A stretch of 64,000 nt of DNA, taken from Hyphomicrobiales bacterium. GTDB taxonomy: Bacteria; Pseudomonadota; Alphaproteobacteria; Rhizobiales; Rhizobiaceae. Below the pieces are notes generated by a model. The model worked only from the letters and a program-made list of their open reading frames with translations, was not told where the DNA came from and did no database searches. Below are positions 27,158 to 35,741 of the stretch, piece by piece. Where the stretch lies: contig UCNG01000011.1 of assembly GCA_900473915.1 (NCBI GenBank), positions 544,976-608,975 of the forward strand, in the 5' to 3' direction. Made by a program: the position numbers and the translations under genes. How positions within the stretch are numbered: position 1 is the stretch's first letter; each line of letters begins with the position of its first letter.

Positions 27158-27805
27158 ATGGGAGTGCCAGATCGGTTTGCTATTGAATATCCGAGACGGG
27201 CGCTTGAACTCATCGGCATGCTCGAGGCGCCGGCAAGGGAGAACAACCTCCTCGGCTCATTTGGCCTATTGGCAGCATCTGCAATCCTGACGATCCCGTT
27301 CGAACGGATGCGCAAAAGTCATTTCCTACACGATGACGCGCGCGACGCGGACTTAGTCAAAAATCTAAAGGCGCTAGAGAAGGCCGTTTTTCTGGAAGCG
27401 CCATTTTGGCGAGGTCCGCCAGACGGCGTATGGCGGCAGTCCCGCATCGTGAACACCGTCGATGAAGTGCATGGCTGGTTGGATCAGGACGGCCGCGACC
27501 CGCGTTCAGAAGAAGCCAACACGATCCAAACCCGCAAAGCCAACGAGGTATTACGTGTGCTCCGTAATGCCTTGGCGCATGGTAACATCATCTATCTCGA
27601 CAAGAACGGCCAGGAGATCGCCGGACATCAAATGGTCTACATGGCGTTCCTCTCGCGCTACGAGGAAACTGCGGCACAACGCGAGCAAGCTGAAACCTAC
27701 AGGGTGGTAATCACGACCGAGGAAGCCTTCTTGGACTTCGTCAAATTGTGGGCCGAATGGATCGGGAGTTTTGACCTCGATCGACGGTTGGCGGCAGCGG
27801 CATGA
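27158..27805 (+). CDS. HEPN-type protein (RNALAHG motif), candidate ribonuclease
   Basis: 215-aa, mostly helical protein with a GGGAGGGG ribosome site. It carries the HEPN catalytic signature R-x4-H as RNALAHG (Arg136, Asn137, His141), the pattern used by metal-independent RNases in Abi, toxin and Cas systems. A short hydrophobic helix (about 33-47) is followed by charged helices; the last 35 residues (EEAFLDFVKLWAEWIGSF) are helical. Its stop overlaps the next start (ATGA), so the two are translated together. I do not recognise a named family; MAE_28990-like HEPNs are a loose comparison. Confidence 0.75.
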   Translation: MGVPDRFAIEYPRRALELIGMLEAPARENNLLGSFGLLAASAILTIPFERMRKSHFLHDDARDADLVKNLKALEKAVFLEAPFWRGPPDGVWRQSRIVNTVDEVHGWLDQDGRDPRSEEANTIQTRKANEVLRVLRNALAHGNIIYLDKNGQEIAGHQMVYMAFLSRYEETAAQREQAETYRVVITTEEAFLDFVKLWAEWIGSFDLDRRLAAAA

Positions 27806-28698
27806 GCGGTCGCTTTTCCCCCTTTGTCATCAAGGCACTTACGGATGTCATTACCGGCGGCGCGGGCCAAGGACCGGATGTCTCCGAGCCGATCGGAATT
27901 TATCGGAGCGGCCCGAAGATAGAGGCGCTGTTTCTCGATTGCAGTCTCGACATGCGCATAGGCAGCAGTTCGCGCGTACCCGCGACGACCCAGTTCTTAC
28001 GCGACCTCGCCGTTCAATGGGACGGCGACGACCTTATGAAGCGCGTAATCCTGCGCGTCTGTGATCCGCGCGAGTATCTCTCTGCTCCCGAAAAGGCCGT
28101 TGCAGTCAGACAGCATCTGAATGCCGCGCTCGAAGCCGACGGTTTAGCCATCACCATTGTCAGCGGTAAGGCGCACCTGGTCGAGCGCACGGCTGCAGGG
28201 CTCATCGTCGAGCCCTTCATCAGTAAGGTAGTAAAGCTGGATTTTGACACCGTGCAGATAGAAATTGCGCGGGCGCTGCCGAGTCTCAACACCGATCCAG
28301 AAGACGCGGTCACAGCAGCGTGCTCGCTCATAGAAGCGGTATGCCGCTCAATCTTGATCGAGCTAGGATTGCCGCTGCCGCCGAAGCGAGACATCGACGG
28401 ATTGCTCAAAGCGGTGCAGGAACCATTAGGACTCTCCCCAGGTCGCACCGACCTGCCTGCGGAGATCGAGCAAGATGTGCGCCAGGTCCTCGGCGGACTC
28501 ACATCTGTTACCAAGGGTATTGGTGCGCTGCGCACACATGGCGGTGACGCCCACGGGCGTGAGAAAGGCTTCCGACGCATTGACGCACGTATCGCCCGCC
28601 TAGCCCTCAATTCCGCAAGTTCGATCGCACTCTTCTTAATCGAGACTTGGGAAAGCAAGCAGCACCGCCACCTGCCTCAACATAGCGAAGAGGTATAA
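27802..28698 (+). CDS. Abortive infection family protein (Abi_C/HEPN C-terminus)
   Basis: 298 aa. The C-terminal half (about 160-285) matches the Abi_C pattern: ACSLIEAVCRSILIELG, then LGGLTSVTKGIGALRTHGGDAHGRE, which holds a HEPN-like R-x6-H (Arg244, His251). The N-terminal half (1-155) is an alpha/beta region with no assignable fold and may recognise the trigger. Coupled by ATGA to the HEPN gene before it. Abi_C proteins are found in phage-exclusion loci; the partnership with TIR and a second HEPN seen here is unusual. Confidence 0.8.
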   Translation: MSGRFSPFVIKALTDVITGGAGQGPDVSEPIGIYRSGPKIEALFLDCSLDMRIGSSSRVPATTQFLRDLAVQWDGDDLMKRVILRVCDPREYLSAPEKAVAVRQHLNAALEADGLAITIVSGKAHLVERTAAGLIVEPFISKVVKLDFDTVQIEIARALPSLNTDPEDAVTAACSLIEAVCRSILIELGLPLPPKRDIDGLLKAVQEPLGLSPGRTDLPAEIEQDVRQVLGGLTSVTKGIGALRTHGGDAHGREKGFRRIDARIARLALNSASSIALFLIETWESKQHRHLPQHSEEV

Positions 28699-28852
28699 GC
28701 GGCAGACTTTCCGTGGAAATTTCAGCCGCTCGGCAAGAAGCTACTCCAGGTACCGGGCGCGACGGCTTCTGAACAACCGGGGACGTGGGAATGGTCGCGA
28801 TGGGTCGGTAGCAGCCGGTGGCCCAATGCGCAGGGTCACATACAAGAAGGCT

Positions 28853-29284
28853 TTATCGCTTGTCTGATCCAGCCACGTCTTCCGAGATTTCCTGACGCAG
28901 CTTTGGCCCTTGCGCCAAGCGCCGCCCGAGGGCGGTGATGAAAGCCTCATACCGCTCGCTCGCCTTGGCGCGAGCGGCTTGCGCGGCGGGCTCCGGCAAG
29001 GCGGGCGTCGTGGTGATCCAGAAGCGAATGAACACCGCAAGGGTCTCGACAGCGATGCCGACGTCCCGTTCCAGGCGCGTCATGCGGCGGTCGATCTGGT
29101 CGAGACGTTTGGCGACAATCGCCTCCCGCCTTTCGGCTTCGTCGGGCGAGAGGAACGACGCGATGGCCGCCTCCGCGATCATGGACTGCGACTGATCGCG
29201 GCGCGCGGCGAAATCCGCCAGCGTCTTCTCGACATCTGGGTCGAGATAGACTGTGGTCTTGATCTTCTTCCGGCGAGTGGTCAT
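28853..29284 (-). CDS. CopG-family ribbon-helix-helix protein of the transfer region
   Basis: 143 aa. The N-terminal RHH (KKIKTTVYLDPDVEKTLADFAARRDQSQSMIAEAAI) is followed by a coiled coil (about 52-80) and one hydrophobic segment (about 78-92). It begins 5 bp after traG and in related elements sits directly between traG and trbB. Likely controls transfer transcription or assists the relaxosome. The 150 bp to its left, before the converging Abi gene, hold nothing recognisable. Confidence 0.88.
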   Translation of the reverse strand: MTTRRKKIKTTVYLDPDVEKTLADFAARRDQSQSMIAEAAIASFLSPDEAERREAIVAKRLDQIDRRMTRLERDVGIAVETLAVFIRFWITTTPALPEPAAQAARAKASERYEAFITALGRRLAQGPKLRQEISEDVAGSDKR

Positions 29285-29289
29285 GGCGC

Positions 29290-31275
29290 CTACAGTTCCA
29301 TGCCGTCATTCGGATCGAGCGCGACCTGCCGAGCGACGCCCTGCATCTGGCGGATCATACGTCGGTTGCGAATGGCGTCCTCATCGATATCGTCCGGCGG
29401 CTCGATCTCGAATTCATTTTCAATCGGCGCCTTTTTTTCCACCGGCTTCGCCCGGCTGAGTTCGGGTTGCAGCCGCCGTTCGGAATCGGTCGGGTCTTCA
29501 TCATCGGAGCGGCCTGCCGGCGGCACGTCGAGCGCTTCCGGCCGCGCCGGGATAGGCAGGCTGCTCCAGTCATCCGCGCAGACCCGATCCGGGCGCTTCA
29601 GGTCGGGTGGGGACAGCAGACGTTCACGAAAGCGGGCATCCTCATAGTAGCGCGCCTTCTTCGCCCGGATCGGCGGAATGCCGGCGACCATGACGATCTC
29701 GTCGGTCGGCGGGAGCTGCATGATCTCGCCCGGCGTGAGCAACTGGCGTGCGGTTTCCGAGCGCGACACCATCAGGTGGCCGAGCCAGGGCGAAAGCCGG
29801 TGCCCGGCATAGTTCTTCATGGCCTTCATTTCGGTCGCTGTGCCGAGAGCGTCGCTGACCCTCTTCGCGGTCCTCTCGTCGTTGGTGGCGAAGCTCACGC
29901 GCACATGGCAATTGTCAAGGATCGAGTTATTCGGCCCATAGGCTTTCTCGATCTGGTTCAGCGATTGCGCGATCAGGAAGCTCTTGAGCCCGTATCCCGC
30001 CATAAACGCCAGCGCGCTCTCGAAAAAATCGAGCCTTCCGAGCGCGGGGAACTCGTCCAGCATCAAGAGCAGGCGATGCCGGCCGCCACCCGATTGCAGA
30101 TCCTCGGTGAGGCGCCGCCCGATCTGGTTCAGCAGGAGACGGATCAGCGGCTTCGTGCGATTGATATCCGACGGCGGCACCACGAGATAGAGCGTGGTCG
30201 GGCGCTCGCCGCCTACAATATCGCTGATCCGCCAGTCGCAGCGCCGCGTCACCTCGGCGATGACGGGATCGCGGTACAAACCCAGAAACGACATGGCGGT
30301 CGAGAGAACGCCGGAGCGCTCGTTGTCGGATTTGTTGAGCAGCTCGCGGGCTGCACTGGCGACGACGGGGTGCGGTCCGGCCTCGCCGAGATGGGCGGTC
30401 TTCATCATGGCGCGCAATGTCGATTCCACCGGGCGCTTCGGATCGGAGAGGAAGTTGGCGACGCCGGCCAGCGTCTTTTCCGGCTCGGCGTAGAGGACAT
30501 GCAGGATCGCGCCGACGAGAAGTGAGTGGCTGGTTTTTTCCCAGTGATTCCTTTTGTCCAAAGACCCTTCGGGATCGACCAGAATGTCGGCGATGTTCTG
30601 GACGTCGCGGACCTCCCATTCGCCGCGGCGGACCTCGATCAGCGGATTGTAGGCCGAGGATTTCGGATTGGTGGGGTCGAACAACAGCACGCGGCCATGG
30701 TGTGATCGGAAGCCGGAGGTGAGCTGCCAGTTCTCGCCCTTGATATCATGCACGATGGCCGAGCCCGGCCAGGTCAGAAGCGAAGGTACGACCAACCCGA
30801 CACCCTTGCCCGAGCGTGTCGGTGCGAAGCACAGCACATGCTCCGGTCCGTCATGGCGCAGATACTCATGTTCGTATCGACCGAGCACCACGCCGTCCGG
30901 GTCGAGCAGCCCGGCGGCCTTGACTTCGGCCTTTTCTGCCCAGCGGGCGGAACCATAGGTCGCAACGTTCTTCGCCTCGCGTGCGCGCCAGACAGACATG
31001 CCGATGGCGACCGCAATGGCGATGAAGCCGCCCGAGGCGGCGATCATTCCGCCCGTCGCGAAGATGCCCGGCGCATAGGCGTCGTAGAAATACCACCACC
31101 ACATGATGGCGGCCGGAAAGTAGATCGGCACGCCGAGCAGCGTGAACCACGGCTCGCCGAGCTGCGCCTGGTAGCCGAGGCTCCATGCGACATACTGCGT
31201 TGCGCCCCAGGTGGTCGTGAGGACGATGAGGAAGACGATCAGGATCTGTCCCCAGAGGATTTTGGTCGCGGACAT
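29290..31275 (-). CDS. traG: Type IV coupling protein TraG/VirD4
   Basis: 661 aa from ATG 31275 (AAAGGAG ribosome site). Two to three N-terminal TM helices (about 7-30, 40-62 and 72-95) lead to a VirD4-type ATPase: Walker A FAPTRSGKGVGLVVPSLL, a segment AIVHDIKGENWQLT, and Walker B LLMLDEFPALGRLDFFE. It docks the relaxase-DNA complex to the Trb channel. A disordered acidic C-terminus precedes the stop. Confidence 0.96.
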   Translation of the reverse strand: MSATKILWGQILIVFLIVLTTTWGATQYVAWSLGYQAQLGEPWFTLLGVPIYFPAAIMWWWYFYDAYAPGIFATGGMIAASGGFIAIAVAIGMSVWRAREAKNVATYGSARWAEKAEVKAAGLLDPDGVVLGRYEHEYLRHDGPEHVLCFAPTRSGKGVGLVVPSLLTWPGSAIVHDIKGENWQLTSGFRSHHGRVLLFDPTNPKSSAYNPLIEVRRGEWEVRDVQNIADILVDPEGSLDKRNHWEKTSHSLLVGAILHVLYAEPEKTLAGVANFLSDPKRPVESTLRAMMKTAHLGEAGPHPVVASAARELLNKSDNERSGVLSTAMSFLGLYRDPVIAEVTRRCDWRISDIVGGERPTTLYLVVPPSDINRTKPLIRLLLNQIGRRLTEDLQSGGGRHRLLLMLDEFPALGRLDFFESALAFMAGYGLKSFLIAQSLNQIEKAYGPNNSILDNCHVRVSFATNDERTAKRVSDALGTATEMKAMKNYAGHRLSPWLGHLMVSRSETARQLLTPGEIMQLPPTDEIVMVAGIPPIRAKKARYYEDARFRERLLSPPDLKRPDRVCADDWSSLPIPARPEALDVPPAGRSDDEDPTDSERRLQPELSRAKPVEKKAPIENEFEIEPPDDIDEDAIRNRRMIRQMQGVARQVALDPNDGMEL

Positions 31276-31300
31276 GGACGAAGCTCCTTTCTGATTGCGC

Positions 31301-33040
31301 CTAGAGGCCGAGCCCGCGCTTGCGCCCGAAATCCCAGTCAATGCCGCCGTCATCGCGCGCGACGCCGGAGACGTGACGGCCGATCTGCTTTTCGAGAGAG
31401 GGCGACCAGGGGACGAGCTGGAAGCCGAGGCAGTCGTCGATCATGGCGAAGCGGCCGGAGGCGAGCGTGAAGCGCTGGCGATAGGAGCCGGCGACATATT
31501 CTCCGCCGCCGGCATGATTGAATGGCAGGCTGGTCTCGACGGCGAGCCTTTCGCCAAGCGCACCGACCTCGCGCTGGCGAAGCGTGTTGAGCAGCCGCCG
31601 TGCGAAGACGACAAGCCCGCCCTGCCGCTCGGCTAGACCCTCGCCGATGAGGTGCTCGGCCCGTTGGTCAAGAGCCTGCTGCACCTCGGCGCCGAAGCCG
31701 CCCTCCGACAGCGCGATGGGCTCGCGGGCAACCGCCTGCCGGTCGAGCCACGTCGCGCCCGTTGCGTTGACCTGCGCGTGGATATCCAGATCGGAGCGGA
31801 CGGCGAGGGCGACACGGCGTTGGCCTTGCGAATCCTCCCAGGCGCGCAGCTCGACGATCGATCCGGGCGGGCTGTCGCCGGCGGCGTCGAGATGCGGCAG
31901 CTTGATATGATGGGTGCGGCCGTCCACGCCGTCGACCACGGCGAAGGCCGTCCCCTTCAGCTCATCATCGAGACCGCGTTCGAGCAAGCGACCGACAACG
32001 GGCACGTCGAGGCTTTCGCCGGCCAGCACATAACTCGCCGAGCCGCGCTCGATACCGCGTTCGGCAAGCGCGCGGTGCATGCGCTTGATGATGTCGCCCC
32101 GCTCGCCGAGCTCGCGCAGGACGCTCTCCGCCTCGGGTTTGATGAACCACTGCGAATGACCTACCTGCCCGGCGACGCCGAGAATTTCCAGCGTCCGCAG
32201 CCGGCCCACCTTCAGCGCATGGAATTCGTCTGGTTGGCGGTCGGCGTGCGGCGCAAGGTCGATGATGCCAGACTTGCCGGCATCACGGACAAGCTGGCGG
32301 TCGAGCTGCGTCCAACGTTCGGTCTCGATCTGGCTTTCGAGCGAGCGGCGGATGTCGAGGTCGGTGCGCGGTCCCAGTTCTTGGGTGATGAGATCGCGTG
32401 CCCGGTCGCGCATGCCTTCCTTGATGTAGTCGCGCGAGATCACGAGATCCTGGCCGTCATCGCGCACGCCACGCACGATCAGGTGGATATGCGGATGCTC
32501 GGTGTTCCAGTGATCGACGGCCACCCAGTCGAGCCTCGTGCCGAGATCCTTTTCCATCTGGCCGACGAGATCGCGGGTGAAGGATCTGAGGTCCGCCATG
32601 TCGGGCGCGTCGTCAGGCGAGACAATGAAACGGAAATGATGCCGGTCGTCGCCGCAGCGTTCGGCGAAGGCGCGGGCATCGGCATTCTCGGTTCCCGGCC
32701 CGAACAGCCGCGCCTTTTCCCCGTCACGGGTCACGCCGTCACGGCGCAGATAGTCGAGATGGGTTCCGAGCGGCGCGGATCGTGGGGAGTGGCGGACCAC
32801 GCGCACCTTGACGACAGCGCCACGCGTGCGCGACGTGATGAGGCGGTTGGCCTGAATGCTGGCGCGTTGACCGTGCCCGAAGCGTGAGCGGTTGCCGGAG
32901 GTGACGCGGCCCGATCGCGAGACGCCGCCGCCTGCCTTCTTCGCAGCGGCGAGCGCCTGTGCGACGAAAGGCCGAGCCTGCTGCGCGCGGGTCGATCGGA
33001 TGCGCCCCGGACGGATGCGGAACTCGTGGTCATCGGACAT
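31301..33040 (-). CDS. Relaxase/mobilisation nuclease (VirD2-like, DUF3363)
   Basis: 579 aa from ATG 33040. The conserved HxH triad region is WNTEHPHIHLIVRG. The basic N-terminus (RSTRAQQARPFV, then RHSPRSAPLGTHLDYLRRDGV) and the long C-terminal DUF3363 region fit this relaxase class. It should nick oriT and stay bound to the 5' end during transfer. A T-DNA-border-like nic site lies about 150 bp upstream of its start, as expected for VirD2/TraI-type enzymes. Transcribed with traG (25-bp gap). Confidence 0.93.
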   Translation of the reverse strand: MSDDHEFRIRPGRIRSTRAQQARPFVAQALAAAKKAGGGVSRSGRVTSGNRSRFGHGQRASIQANRLITSRTRGAVVKVRVVRHSPRSAPLGTHLDYLRRDGVTRDGEKARLFGPGTENADARAFAERCGDDRHHFRFIVSPDDAPDMADLRSFTRDLVGQMEKDLGTRLDWVAVDHWNTEHPHIHLIVRGVRDDGQDLVISRDYIKEGMRDRARDLITQELGPRTDLDIRRSLESQIETERWTQLDRQLVRDAGKSGIIDLAPHADRQPDEFHALKVGRLRTLEILGVAGQVGHSQWFIKPEAESVLRELGERGDIIKRMHRALAERGIERGSASYVLAGESLDVPVVGRLLERGLDDELKGTAFAVVDGVDGRTHHIKLPHLDAAGDSPPGSIVELRAWEDSQGQRRVALAVRSDLDIHAQVNATGATWLDRQAVAREPIALSEGGFGAEVQQALDQRAEHLIGEGLAERQGGLVVFARRLLNTLRQREVGALGERLAVETSLPFNHAGGGEYVAGSYRQRFTLASGRFAMIDDCLGFQLVPWSPSLEKQIGRHVSGVARDDGGIDWDFGRKRGLGL

Positions 33041-33283
33041 GACGTGACCCCGCACCGTGCAAAACTCGAAGGCAAATCAGGAGGATGGGCGGGGAGCGCA
33101 CGGCGCGCGCCAGCGCTGCACGGTGCGGAACGCGCCGAAAACATGAACAAAAACAACCGCCCGACCGAAGCGCACCGTGCGCCCTTTTATCCTGCCATCG
33201 GCCGGTTGCTGCGCCTGCCGCCGCCCCCGGCGCTCTCCATGACACGCCAGCGCACGGTGGAATGCGAGAAGCCTCCGCGCAGC
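33041..33283 (+). other. Probable origin of transfer (oriT) upstream of the relaxase gene
   Basis: Non-coding stretch between relaxase and transglycosylase genes. The plus strand holds TATCCTGCCA at 33188-33197, equal to the Agrobacterium T-DNA border / IncP nic core (nick after TATCCTG, i.e. between 33194 and 33195). Ten-base repeats of CGCACCGTGC occur at 33051-33060 and 33171-33180 with an inverted copy at 33118-33127, and a short hairpin GCGCACCGTGCGC lies 5 nt before the nic core. Repeats beside nic are typical binding sites for relaxosome proteins. Confidence 0.65.
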
Positions 33284-34048
33284 TCATGGCCGGCCCCCAG
33301 CGGCAGCGCGGGCGATGAAAAGCCCTTCCGGCTGTGCGGCGACGAGCATCTGCGGCGTCGCCGGGACGGGTGAAAGGGCGTCGTCCGGCGAGCGATCCGG
33401 AGACGCGGGATTGGCGCTGGAAGTGCCGCCATCTCGCCCGACGAATATCGCCGCCTCGCGCCAGTCGCGCGGCCGGGCGACCGCCGAACCGTTCTTCGAA
33501 GGGCGCTCGCCCCGCAGCGCGGGCGCGAGCAACGCGACGTAAGCCCGCGTTTCCGCGGGCAGCGGGCGGCCCTTCGAACGGTACTCGTCATAGCGCGCGG
33601 GACCGGCATTGTAGGCCGCGAGCATGGCGGCGGTGTCGCCATAGCGATCCCACATCTCGCGCAGATACGCAGTGCCCGCGAGGAGGTTGTCGCGTGCGTC
33701 ATAGGGATTGCGGCCAAGACCGTAGCGGACGCGAAGCTCGGCCCATGTGTCGGGCATGACCTGCATCAAACCCATCGCGCCGGCCGAGGAGACGGCCCGC
33801 ACATCGCCGGCGCTTTCGGCGCGCATGACCGCCACGATCCATGCCGGCGGAATGCCGAAGCGGCGCGATGCCTCGGCGATATGCGCGGCATGCGGATGTG
33901 CGGCGACGGCGCTCGCCGGAGACGGGATTTGCGCCAGAACCGTCGGCGTTGCGGCTGTGGTGACGATCAGGCCGGAAAGAAGAAGGAGCGCTGAGCGCCG
34001 GACGGCGGAAGTGCGTCCGGCGCGGGCGCGATGTCGGGCCGCCGCCAT
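33284..34048 (-). CDS. Lytic transglycosylase (SLT domain, VirB1-like)
   Basis: 254 aa. Signal peptide (about 1-40, ending TPTVLAQ), then an SLT lysozyme-like domain with catalytic Glu in AVMRAESAGD, GAMGLMQVMPDTW, NLLAGTAYLREM and AAYNAGPARYD. It opens peptidoglycan locally for the transfer channel. A Pro/Ser-rich tail follows. Its ATG directly abuts the DUF736 stop. Confidence 0.94.
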   Translation of the reverse strand: MAAARHRARAGRTSAVRRSALLLLSGLIVTTAATPTVLAQIPSPASAVAAHPHAAHIAEASRRFGIPPAWIVAVMRAESAGDVRAVSSAGAMGLMQVMPDTWAELRVRYGLGRNPYDARDNLLAGTAYLREMWDRYGDTAAMLAAYNAGPARYDEYRSKGRPLPAETRAYVALLAPALRGERPSKNGSAVARPRDWREAAIFVGRDGGTSSANPASPDRSPDDALSPVPATPQMLVAAQPEGLFIARAAAGGRP

Positions 34049-34384
34049 TCAGCCCTCCTGCCGCTTCCTGGAGGGCTGGACGGTGGTCAGCACCCAGGCG
34101 GAATCATCGTCACCGGCGCGGAAGAGATTTGCGCGAAACGTGCCACCAAGAAGCGGGCTGTAGATCGTGATCGAGACGAACTCGCCGGCGCGTTCGCCGA
34201 CATGTATCCAGCCCGCGCCGATGTCGAAGCCATCTTCGTCACCGAGCAGGACGCGGTATTTCGGCGCGTTCTCGGTCTCCGAAGGTTCGGCCGGAACGAG
34301 GGTCATTTCCTCGTCGATGCCGAGCGTTCTGAACCGCCCTTCGAAGCCGGTTTCCGTGCGCGTGAAATGTCCGATCTGGGCCAT
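34049..34384 (-). CDS. DUF736 family protein
   Basis: 111 aa, starting MAQIGHFTRTETGFEGRFRTLG, the unmistakable DUF736 N-terminus. Small soluble protein of unknown function that is nearly constant in alphaproteobacterial conjugative elements. Upstream (34400-34440) is a stem with perfect 10-bp arms CGATGCGGTG/CACCGCATCG that overlaps the end of traF. Confidence 0.93.
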   Translation of the reverse strand: MAQIGHFTRTETGFEGRFRTLGIDEEMTLVPAEPSETENAPKYRVLLGDEDGFDIGAGWIHVGERAGEFVSITIYSPLLGGTFRANLFRAGDDDSAWVLTTVQPSRKRQEG

Positions 34385-34429
34385 GGTCGTGGTCTCCTGC
34401 GATGCGGTGGAATTGCGAAGGGCGCGCGC

Positions 34430-34975
34430 TCACCGCATCGGCGCGCGCCAGACGAAGCGGCCGTCGCCGTCCTCGTCGGTGAAAAGCGGGGTGGCCCGGC
34501 CGATCGCCGCGGCGGCGGGAAACGGGCCGAAGTACCGGCCGTCGAGGCTGTCGGCGGCTTCGAGGTTCATGAGGAAAAGTTCGCCGTCAGCGATGACGCG
34601 GCAGCCCCGCCAGACCGGCAGGTCGCGGCCATGGCTGTCGCGGTCGCGTGCCTCACCGAGCGGAACGTTGTCGACGGTGATGGCGAGGCCGTCGCGGCAT
34701 ACACGCTGTCCCGGCAGCCCGACGACGTGCTTGAGGATCGGCACATCGCGGGCGACATAGCCGCGTTCGACCATGAAGGAGGCGAACGGCTCCGGCGGCA
34801 TGACGGCGACGAGATCCGGCACTTCGATCCGCCCGACCGGCGATACCGTGTAGAACCCGACCGGGGCGCTCGCCGTCGCGTTCCAGATGAGTTTCAAAGG
34901 CAGCGGCATGGCGCTGGCTGCCGCGATGCCGAGCACGGCGACGGATGTCGTCGCGAGGTAGCCGAGCCGCGTCAT
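34430..34975 (-). CDS. traF: Conjugal transfer signal peptidase TraF (S26 family)
   Basis: 181 aa from ATG 34975. N-terminal TM (about 4-22), then the S26 catalytic Ser region NATASAPVGFYTV and the Lys region VLKHVVGLPGQRVC (ILKHVVGLPG), and a C-terminal GRYFGPFPAAAAIGRA box. It matures and cyclises the TrbC pilin. Overlaps the DUF2840 gene by ATGA. Confidence 0.94.
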   Translation of the reverse strand: MTRLGYLATTSVAVLGIAAASAMPLPLKLIWNATASAPVGFYTVSPVGRIEVPDLVAVMPPEPFASFMVERGYVARDVPILKHVVGLPGQRVCRDGLAITVDNVPLGEARDRDSHGRDLPVWRGCRVIADGELFLMNLEAADSLDGRYFGPFPAAAAIGRATPLFTDEDGDGRFVWRAPMR

Positions 34976-35490
34976 CGCCCGATCTCCCGCCGCCAGAGCC
35001 ACGCCTTATGGCGCTCGGCCGTGTACGGGCGCGGCGTCTCGCCGGCCTTCATCCAGTGGGCGACGTGCCGCCAGTGATCGGGATCGGCGTCGGCGGGATC
35101 GATGCCGAGGGCCTCGATGCCGTCGACATGGCGAAGCACTTCCTCGACCTTGGACCAGCCCTCGACCTTGAGGAGGATTTCGCCGCCGGGGCGCACGAAG
35201 GGCAGCGTCTGGAACGGCTCGCCACGGTCGACCGCGCGCACGATATCCAAGCGCGAGATGATCGTTCCGAACTCGTTCGCCGCCCAGCGGACGAGGCAGA
35301 AGATCGTCCCGGGCACGAAGCCGACCACCCTGCGACGGCGGTCGAGTTTCTGCTCGTAGCTTTCGCGGCCGAACTTGATCCAGCTCTCGATGCGCTTCTC
35401 GATCCAGGTGAGTTCAACGAGCGTGGTGAAAGCGGCTGGACCGTCCGGCAACGGACGGCCGCCGATGCGGAGCGCCGCATTGCCGGTCAT
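34972..35490 (-). CDS. DUF2840 family protein
   Basis: 172 aa from ATG 35490 (AGGAGAAAC upstream). Conserved landmarks: FTTLVELTWIEKRIESWIKFG, GTIFCLVRWAANEFGTIISRLDIVRA and HWRHVAHWMKAGETPRPYT. Function unknown. The family occurs next to traF and parA in these elements. Confidence 0.9.
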   Translation of the reverse strand: MTGNAALRIGGRPLPDGPAAFTTLVELTWIEKRIESWIKFGRESYEQKLDRRRRVVGFVPGTIFCLVRWAANEFGTIISRLDIVRAVDRGEPFQTLPFVRPGGEILLKVEGWSKVEEVLRHVDGIEALGIDPADADPDHWRHVAHWMKAGETPRPYTAERHKAWLWRREIGR

Positions 35491-35741
35491 CGTGTTTCTC
35501 CTGATGTGTCGGGGAATTCGCGCGCGAGCAGCTCGCGCAGCATGTCGGTGACGGTGCCGCCGCGTTTGATTGCGGCGATCTTGATCCGCCCGCGAAGCTC
35601 GGGCGTGATGTCGATGGTGAGCCGGGCCGTGAAGGTAACGGCTCCGCCATTGCGTGGCGGAGGCGTGTCCGCAGCCTTGATCCATCCATCCGGATCGACG
35701 GGGCGCTGCGCAAACCTGCGCTTTTCGGTGGGGGCCGTCAT
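35487..35741 (-). CDS. Ribbon-helix-helix protein (ParG-like)
   Basis: 84 aa with a disordered Pro/Arg-rich N-terminus and a C-terminal RHH fold (VTFTARLTIDITPELRGRIKIAAIKRGGTVTDMLRELLARE). Likely a DNA-binding partner of the ParA two genes upstream, as ParG is for ParF, or an operon autorepressor. ATGA overlaps on both sides. Confidence 0.85.
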   Translation of the reverse strand: MTAPTEKRRFAQRPVDPDGWIKAADTPPPRNGGAVTFTARLTIDITPELRGRIKIAAIKRGGTVTDMLRELLAREFPDTSGETR

